DNA from: [Phialemoniopsis] sp. UDSM-2020
Lineage: Eukaryota > Ascomycota > Sordariomycetes > Thyridiales > Thyridiaceae
Length of the DNA stretch: 64,000 nucleotides
NCBI GenBank assembly: GCA_018873225.1
Contig: JAEILZ010000003.1
Coordinates: 3,596,001-3,660,000 of the forward strand
Direction of reading: 5' to 3'
How positions within the stretch are numbered: the first letter of the stretch is position 1; the number at the start of each line of letters is the position of its first letter. The notes below the pieces were generated by a model, which saw only the letters and a program-made list of their open reading frames with translations, ran no database searches and was not told where the DNA came from. Made by a program: the position numbers and the translations under genes. Positions 57,628 through 64,000 of the stretch are shown here, piece after piece.

Positions 57628-59469
57628 CAGTATTCACAAGACCCGGGTCACTGGCCCGGGTCCACACCCTAGCATTACGGCAACGAATCGTCATCCCAAG
57701 ACAGGCACACCGCCGACTATCGGTAACCGCCGCTGTCCGCACGGCGCCTCGACGATCTCAAGACTTCAACTCCGGCTTCTCGAGCAGCTACGACCCGAGC
57801 GAGGACACCGGACGGGGGCCCATGTTCAATAAAGCCAAGTTTGGCGTTCCACAGTTCTACCCCAGAGACTTGAAGAAGCGAGTGGATGAATATGTCGTCG
57901 GCCAGGACCGGGCAAAGAAGACGATATGCTCAGTTATCTTCAATCACTATCAGGGTCTGCGTCGGAGATATCACCAAGATGAGACGGACCGCGTCCTGAG
58001 GCAAAAGCTGCAAAGGCAGAAGTTTGCGCGGGACAGGGAATTGCATGAGAGGCACCGCGAGCCTCACCCGGTCGAAGGTCAGCTTTTCGGTGACCCCATG
58101 CTTCCGCACAACGCTGATGACCCTTACCGAGAAGACGAGTATCCTGGGCACCACGATTCTATCCAAGCCATGTACCAAAGCCAGAATCAGCCCGACCCTA
58201 CCGCGAATTTCTACGTCGAAGAAGACCCGAGCGTCCCTCAACACGTCAAGATTGACAAGAGCAACCTCTTGCTCATCGGCCCTACAGGTGTCGGCAAAAC
58301 CTACATCCTAGAGTGAGTTGAAACCTTTCCCGTAAGATACCTTGCTGGCCCAGCTAACGATTGTCAGAACATTGAGCAACAAGCTGAATGTTCCCTTCAC
58401 AATAAGCGACTGCAACTCATTTACGCAGGCGGGATACATTGGGCAAGACGTGGAAACATGCATCGAGCGGCTCCTCATCGAGGCCAACTACGACACCAAG
58501 GCCACTGAGCACGGTATTGTAGTTCTGGACGAATTCGACAAGATCGCGAAGAGGGAAACGATTAATGGTCGCGACGTTGGTGGCGAAGGTGTGCAACAGG
58601 CGTTGCTGAAGCTTGTTGAAGGCACCAAAGTGACTATCAATGTCAAGGAGACCAGATCTTCCCGCTCAGCAAATCCGTTGACATCGAGCTACGGTTCCGG
58701 CGGTTCCTCATCGACTCCCCAGGCCTCGCCGCCGGCTGGCAAGGTTGACCAGTACACTATCGATACGACCAACATCCTCTTTGTTTTCTGCGGCGCATTT
58801 GTCGGCCTCGACAAACATGTCTTACGAAGAGTAGCCAAGCCTTCTCTCGGCTTTGGCTCTGAGATCCGGAATAGCGGTAACGGATCTGCCTTCGGTAACA
58901 AGACCATTTTGCCACCCGAGATGTATTCACATCTCCCCCATCAGCCAGCTTTCCCCGATCCTGAAAATAGCGGCTTCACACCCATGGATCTCACCACGCC
59001 TGCGGATCTACAGGCCTTTGGGTTTATTCCCGAACTTATTGGGCGGCTACACAACGTGTGTGCTCTAACGCCACTATCCCTAGATGAGCTTTACCGCATT
59101 CTGACCGAGCCGCGGAATAGCCTAGTGGCTCAGTACACGGCTCTTTTCGACACCTATCCGAGCCGACTCTTCTTCACGCGCCGTGCCCTCTACGCCATCG
59201 CTGAGCGGGCTGCCAAGAACGAGACCGGCGCCCGCGGTCTCAAGATGGAGATGGAGCGAGTGCTGGCCGAGCCTATGTTCGAAGCGCCGATGCCGTATGT
59301 TCTCATCACGGAAGGCTGCGTGAAAGGAACAGAAAAGGCAGGGTACTGGGGCAAAGACGGGAGGTTCGAAGTGGAAAGGAGACTCAGGGACGAAGACGAG
59401 CGGGATAGCTCTAGGGCTGACATGACAAGCTTCGAGCAGTATAGGGAAGCTGGTCAAAGCGGCGCTTGA
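57624..59469 (+). CDS. MCX1: Mitochondrial ClpX-type AAA+ unfoldase (MCX1)
   Basis: Predicted 596 aa from exons 57624-58312 and 58368-59469. A basic N-terminal import peptide (RPGSLARVHTLALRQRIVIP) starts the protein, with no ClpX zinc-binding domain, as usual in fungi. AAA+ marks are LKKRVDEYVVGQDRAKK, Walker A GPTGVGKT, pore loop GYIGQDVE, Walker B IVVLDEFDKIAK, VGGEGVQQALLKLVEGTKV, FVFCGAFVGLD, and the Arg-finger region FGFIPELIGRLH; the C-terminal domain has ETGARGLKMEMERV. There is a family-specific insert of about 90 charged residues after YQGLRRRYHQD and a Ser/Gly-rich insert near residue 350. It acts in the matrix on heme-synthesis or other enzymes, possibly with ClpP. Divergent from GLC3 and convergent with COX5. 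Confidence 0.95.
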
Positions 59470-59844
59470 TGAGCTTGTATCATGGGTTAGGTGATGTACA
59501 GGCATAATATTGTATCGGCTGCAAAGTCCTGGAGTTGGTTCGGTCAGTTTTATTTGGCTTCTCGACGTCCTTGGATCACTGGATGTTTAGATCAGACGCA
59601 CCCCTAGCAAGCATCCGGTGCCGCCTCAGTCAGGAGGCAGCTGCAAGAGCAAGACACGATTTTCGAAGGCAGAACCCAGAAATAAGAGTAAAAAGGAAAT
59701 ATGACTTGTTGTACGTAGTACAGTATTTACACCAGCAGAGCCTGTTCTGCAGCTCGCTCCCCAAGATCCCACTTCCTCCCAAGCTTATGCCAACTCGTGG
59801 CCAGCCGACACATATCTCGGATGTTGGTATCAAAGACGAAACCC
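59470..59844. other. Convergent 3' flanks of ClpX and COX5
   Basis: 375 bases between two stops. No supported gene. Confidence 0.5.
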
Positions 59845-60635
59845 TTAGTTGCGGGCGGGAGGGGACTGAACCATGCCCTTGCCCTGGTAGTCCTCGGCAC
59901 TGATGCCGTTGAAGGGGTCGGCTTTTTGGCCCTAGAGGTTGGTGACAGGATGCGTCAGTGGTGCTGCACATGCGAACGGGGTGGAGTAGGGCGATTCTCA
60001 CCTTGAGGTACTCGTTGGTAGCCTCCTGCCACTCCTGGGTCATGGTCGAGGGCGCGGGGCCGGCGAAGACGCGGATGGTGACGAAGACGACGAGAGTGAT
60101 GGCAACACCGGTGAGAGTGTAGAGAGTGACCCTCTTACCCTCTCCAGGGGCGGCCTCGGCGCGGGGACCGTGGGGACCGAAGGCAATCCAGTAAGCTGCG
60201 CGGGTTGAGAGAGATTGAGTTAGTTTTTGGGCTACTGTAGCTGTCACGTTTGGCCAATCCTGCTTAAAAGCCAAGGAAAAGTACTTCGGTCCCAACCGAA
60301 ATTGATGAGATTTAAGGATGCCTCCGTCCCAAGCTCTTTCTCTTCGTGCCCGACCGTGTGCCTATTGGGTACTGTGGGATGCACTCACCAGCCTTCTTCT
60401 CCTGGAGGGTCAGCTCGTTCCAGTTCTCCTTCATGCGGTCCCGGAGAGACATCCAGAGCTCGGCCTGCTCCTGCAGGGGCATACCCTCCCATCGCTTCTC
60501 AATGTTGGACAGAGTCGGGTTGGAGATGGCGTGGGTGGAAGCGGCGCGGCAGGCGATGGGGGCCGAGGTGGTGGTGCGGAGGGAGGCTCGCGCAACGCTG
60601 CTCCTCAGAGCGGACGAGAGCTGGGTGCGCATCAT
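59845..60635 (-). CDS. COX5: Cytochrome c oxidase subunit 5 (mammalian COX IV homologue)
   Basis: Nuclear-coded subunit of respiratory complex IV in the inner mitochondrial membrane. Exons 60635-60389, 60195-60002 and 59931-59845 give 175 aa. The N-terminus is an Arg/Ser-rich import peptide (MMRTQLSSALRSSVARASLR). The mature part shows THAISNPTLSNIEKRWEGMP, EQAELWMSLRDRMKENW, LTLQEKKAAYWIAFGPHGPR, then one membrane helix (LYTLTGVAITLVVFVTIRVF) and MTQEWQEATNEYLKGQKADP near the C-terminus. The order and length match fungal Cox5. The last exon of 87 bases is needed for the KADPF(N)GI ending. Start at 60635 (first of two Met). Divergent from MUS7. Confidence 0.97.
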
Positions 60636-62151
60636 CTTGTCGGCGGGAATCTGGTCGAGAAGTGGAAAAAAGAGAGGGAATGAATTGGACCGTCGGATGG
60701 AGGAGATCGAGGTGGGCTCAATTGAGAGCTTGAGTCTCGGATAGAGGTGGTGGTGGTGGGTGGTGATGACGGGGTTTGGAGAGAGACTAGAGGTAAGGTC
60801 GGCCGTCAGGGAGAGGGTTTTTCGAGGTTTCTTTCTCGGGTCTATCGTATGATGCCCACTGCAGCCAAACAGAACAACAGCAGTTCCGGATTGCTGCTAC
60901 TCTTCGGCTAACGGGATTGGAGCTGGTAACTGTGGTTCTGATCACGTGACTGTAGCCCACCAATCACATGCGACTCCTGAGTAATGCGCTGAACCCCAAG
61001 CGATTCCAGAAAGACGCATCCTGACTGGCTGCTGTTTGCTGTCCCCTCGACTAAAGTACCTAAGTACCTTGTCCTTCCTGGCATACTGCTTGTGGTGAAA
61101 CTGATGCATGGAGTAAAGCACCTGCAGTTTATGATTGCTCCTAAACTGCGACTCCAGGGCTATTTGGTTGCTAAATCCGCGATTACTCTTGAGATTGTAT
61201 CGCTATTTCCTGGTCACTGTGTATACAAAAGGCTTGGCCCTGTCATCACATCTCCCCAATGAAATGAGTTTAAGACGTTATGTACCGGCAGTGCTGGCGA
61301 TAGCTGTCGGAGTTGGGAATGGTATTCCATTTATCCCCTTGCATTGTCGTGTGACCTGCTAATAGTGAGATTAGGATGGTACATCTTCTCGCCTGAATTC
61401 AAGGAACGAAGCAAGGTCGAAGAGACAGCTAGTCAGAAGAGGTGAGTTTCCAATCTACAGTATCGCTTTGTGCCACAGAAATTGGCGTGGTTAACCTGGT
61501 CATCGTTCGCAATTTCGTAGCATATCATCCGAGACAACTTCAACAAACATATCTAATACGGCTCCAGGAAAGCCTGCTCAGAATCATCAGGCGGAAACCG
61601 CCCCCACGACTGACAGCAAAAAGGGAAAATGAACACTTCTAGTTGATCTGTTGGAAGCAGGACTATCATCGTCAATCAATGTCATACTAATCGTCATTTT
61701 GTTTTCGAGTCTGTGTTCACTATCCTTGTTAGATATCATTTTCAAGCGCATGTACAATAATTGAAAACATCTAGTTGTGTAGAGGTGGCAAGGGCAAAAT
61801 AACACACTCGTGTGAAAACTTGACTTGCATGCTTTGAAGTAGAGCGGTAAACCTTCTACCTCTGCGCAGGTGCTTGACAGCGCGAATACTTAGTGGGGCA
61901 GCAGTGGGGAGCTTGGGCCACCACAATGCCGAAGGCGATTCCAAACGCATCATAGAAGTGGCGTTTAGGCACTTACGGCGCGTCTTCAGGGCACCTAGAC
62001 GCGTCTCGCCTGCTATAATCGCCCTACGCCATTCAACGTGCTTGACATCAACCCTCGTGCAGGTTGCCGCACAATTCCCCGACATAACGGCTTCGCCATG
62101 AACGGCTGGCACTTCCAAACAGCTCTCGATCAACGATGAATTACAGGACTA
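60636..62151. other. Divergent region between COX5 and MUS7
   Basis: 1.5 kb with both promoters. A repeated AAGTACCTAAGTACCTT string lies near 61055-61070. Short ORFs, including 61874-62101, have no support. An ATG at 62136 opens a 20-codon frame (stop 62196-62198) that overlaps the MUS7 start. Confidence 0.5.
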
Positions 62152-64000
62152 ATGGGAAATTGGAAGGTATTGGGCGAAGTCCCGGACTCGGACGATGAAG
62201 GTTTCGACAGTCAAGAGTTTGTGGGCGAGTCCTCGCCTACGTCCCCCTCGCGGTCGTCTGCACCGCGACTCGATGATGGAGCGGGATTACAGGACAAAGT
62301 CTGGGACATACCGGACTCTAGTCAGGATTCTATAATTGAGGTGGAGCAAGAGCGACCTGCAAACTTGTCGACCTCAGTCTTTGCAAACCCTGGTGTCCAT
62401 GGCGACGGCCGCACAGCAAGTACAATATCAGAGAGACAAGCGGACAGGTCGATACAACCTCAATCTCCCCTCACGCCCCGCGAGGATGCTTTGGAACCGG
62501 TTGATACCCTGGGCCGATTCTCTGAGGGAGCAGCTGCCCCGCAGAGTTCACCATTATCGTCCCTAGGCCAGTCGCCAGAGCCGCAGTTGTCACGCCGAGA
62601 TCAGGATGGGGATTCGGTATCGCCTTCCAGACGTTACGCTGTCCGCTTAGAGAGATCTCTTCGACCACGAAAACCTATTCAAGAGCACCCCTATCTGTTG
62701 GAAAGCGCACACTACACCAAATTCATGAAGTCTCATGGGATGAGGCCTGTCCGGGTGCCTGTGGAAGCAGATCGCTCAAGAGGGGCGCACCCTGATGAAG
62801 ATTCCCAGGAACAAGATTTTGTTGCGGATGTGAGCCAGCAAGAATCAAGAGGGGAAATTGGGTCTCTAGACGATCTTGGTTCGAGTCAAGTATCCCATTC
62901 TGTTGACGAGCGCGACGAGCTGGCATTGTCACCCACACCAGATATTTCTTCACCACAGATCGCTCGCATCACTAGCAGTCAACCGAGTCAAGCCGACTTG
63001 ACCGATGATACTAGCCTTCCTGGAGATGATGAGTTTCCCTCCCTGGATGACCTTGTACGAAAGCCGATTGCAGCTCGTAACCGGATCGCAAAGCGGCGCA
63101 AACTACAGACGTACACGTCGAAAAGGCAACACCCAAAGTCGACTCCGACTCGGCCGCATATTGCGAAATTATCCCTGAACTCTGGTCATCATCCCTCTCA
63201 TATTCTCGCAACAACGCCCGTACCGCCAAGGTCAACACCAGAAAAGCGTCAGGAGGCAGCCCAGTCCTCCGATCCTTTCGAAGAAGCAGTCTCTGACATC
63301 GTTGACACGAGCGCAGTAACGCCAATTTTGATTCCTGCCAACATCGTCATTGATCTTGAATCAAACAACGATAGCGGCGATGTACAGCCTGGCGGTACAA
63401 CGGATGTGTCGAACAGCGACAGCGATAGCGATGCTGAAGCTGAAGCTGTTCGTCGGAACCGTAAACGTATCCGAGGCGTGTTGCCTGCATCTTGGCTCAG
63501 ACTTGACCAGCACAATCCTCGCGAATCCGTGCGCCGAGCTATACCACGAATCAGCCCAGAACCCTTGCCGAATCACCTTCCACGAAAAGGCGTGGCTCTT
63601 CCTAAATCTACCAGTCCACGAAAAGCCTCGCGAGCCTCTCCTGCTACCCCCTTATTTTTTGACGATTCGGAATCGGGGAGCGACTCCGGGCGGCGAGAGC
63701 AGACGCTTTCACATGAACGAGAGAGGGTAGACACTCACCGACATGAGACAGCGCTAGATTTCATGGACGGTGCCTCGGTTTCCGAGGAAGACATCATTGA
63801 TGATATGATGCCGAGTCGTAAAAGGCGTAGTACGTCTGAGCATCGAGTAACCCAGCCAGCGAAAAGAAGGAAGAAGAACCAACCATCAATCTTCCGTGGC
63901 CAAGTCGGCCAAAAAACCCAACAACCCAAGATCACGCGCCATCTTAGTCGGTCAGGGGCTGCAGTCGGGCCTTCAGATGTTCGTAGAAGGGTACAGCCAT
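62152..64000 (+). CDS. MUS7: MUS7/MMS22-family DNA repair protein, N-terminal part (runs off window)
   Basis: An uninterrupted frame of 616 codons from the ATG at 62152 to the right edge, so the C-terminal part is missing. Mus7/Mms22 supports replication-fork repair with Rtt101-Rtt107 in yeasts. N-terminal matches are MGNWKVLGEVPDSDDEGFDS and DKVWDIPDSSQDS (the acidic VPDS/IPDS motifs typical of this family), PIQEHPYLLESAHYTKFMK, then SHGMRPVRV near residue 180, and RGVLPASWLRLDQ near residue 445. The rest is Ser/Pro/Glu-rich and disordered with short basic patches (KRRKLQ, KRRKKN). The call rests on the IPDS, PYLLE..Y...MKSHGM.PVR and GVLPASWLRLD motifs. The helical C-terminal region of the family should lie to the right of the window. 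Confidence would rise with the full sequence. Confidence 0.85.
   Translation, partial: MGNWKVLGEVPDSDDEGFDSQEFVGESSPTSPSRSSAPRLDDGAGLQDKVWDIPDSSQDSIIEVEQERPANLSTSVFANPGVHGDGRTASTISERQADRSIQPQSPLTPREDALEPVDTLGRFSEGAAAPQSSPLSSLGQSPEPQLSRRDQDGDSVSPSRRYAVRLERSLRPRKPIQEHPYLLESAHYTKFMKSHGMRPVRVPVEADRSRGAHPDEDSQEQDFVADVSQQESRGEIGSLDDLGSSQVSHSVDERDELALSPTPDISSPQIARITSSQPSQADLTDDTSLPGDDEFPSLDDLVRKPIAARNRIAKRRKLQTYTSKRQHPKSTPTRPHIAKLSLNSGHHPSHILATTPVPPRSTPEKRQEAAQSSDPFEEAVSDIVDTSAVTPILIPANIVIDLESNNDSGDVQPGGTTDVSNSDSDSDAEAEAVRRNRKRIRGVLPASWLRLDQHNPRESVRRAIPRISPEPLPNHLPRKGVALPKSTSPRKASRASPATPLFFDDSESGSDSGRREQTLSHERERVDTHRHETALDFMDGASVSEEDIIDDMMPSRKRRSTSEHRVTQPAKRRKKNQPSIFRGQVGQKTQQPKITRHLSRSGAAVGPSDVRRRVQP

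Overview
The window is nuclear DNA of a filamentous ascomycete (Pezizomycotina, most likely a Sordariomycete; I cannot name the species). The evidence is many short GT-AG introns of about 50 to 120 bases, often with CTAAC- or CTGAC-like branch sites, roughly even base composition, a fungal Zn2Cys6 regulator, a PRC2 subunit, and housekeeping proteins of fungal type. I joined the exons by hand and checked that the reading phase closes across every proposed splice site.

Region 1 (1-15932) is unusual. It holds a cluster of about ten small genes for Myb/SANT-like DNA-binding proteins, with about eleven copies of a three-helix domain in 16 kb. Seven genes read leftward at 1-8710, then two read rightward (11232-14465) and one leftward (14838-15932). 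Two subfamilies can be told apart. Most copies share an intron just before the third, recognition-like helix. Three members (5347-5495, 5866-6011, 6199-6506) seem to have only the first two helices. Four proteins end in an acidic stretch followed by a C-terminal isoleucine. A strong 25-bp hairpin lies between two of the genes (12674-12752).

Region 2 (16588-29446) holds housekeeping genes and one unknown: UFD1 (ubiquitin/Cdc48 pathway), LIN1 (U5 snRNP GYF protein), RVB2 (AAA+ chromatin ATPase), a coiled-coil protein with five 63-base repeats, and the mitochondrial ATP synthase beta subunit.

Region 3 (30526-43980) holds a secreted CE1-type esterase, a Zn2Cys6 transcription factor, ORC5, the SF3b subunit CUS1/SAP145, a SLY41-like DMT transporter and an F-box-like/LRR protein.

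Region 4 (45781-64000) holds the PRC2 subunit SUZ12 with a C-terminal PHD finger, a disordered nuclear protein of unknown role, glycogen branching enzyme, mitochondrial ClpX, cytochrome c oxidase subunit 5 and the N-terminal part of a MUS7/MMS22 replication-repair protein that runs off the right edge.

Outside the Myb/SANT cluster the genes are unrelated and arranged as ordinary single eukaryotic transcription units. Several pairs are divergent (UFD1/LIN1, RVB2/coiled-coil, TF/ORC5, CUS1/SLY41, GBE/ClpX, COX5/MUS7) or convergent. I saw no transposon, tRNA, rRNA or CRISPR array.
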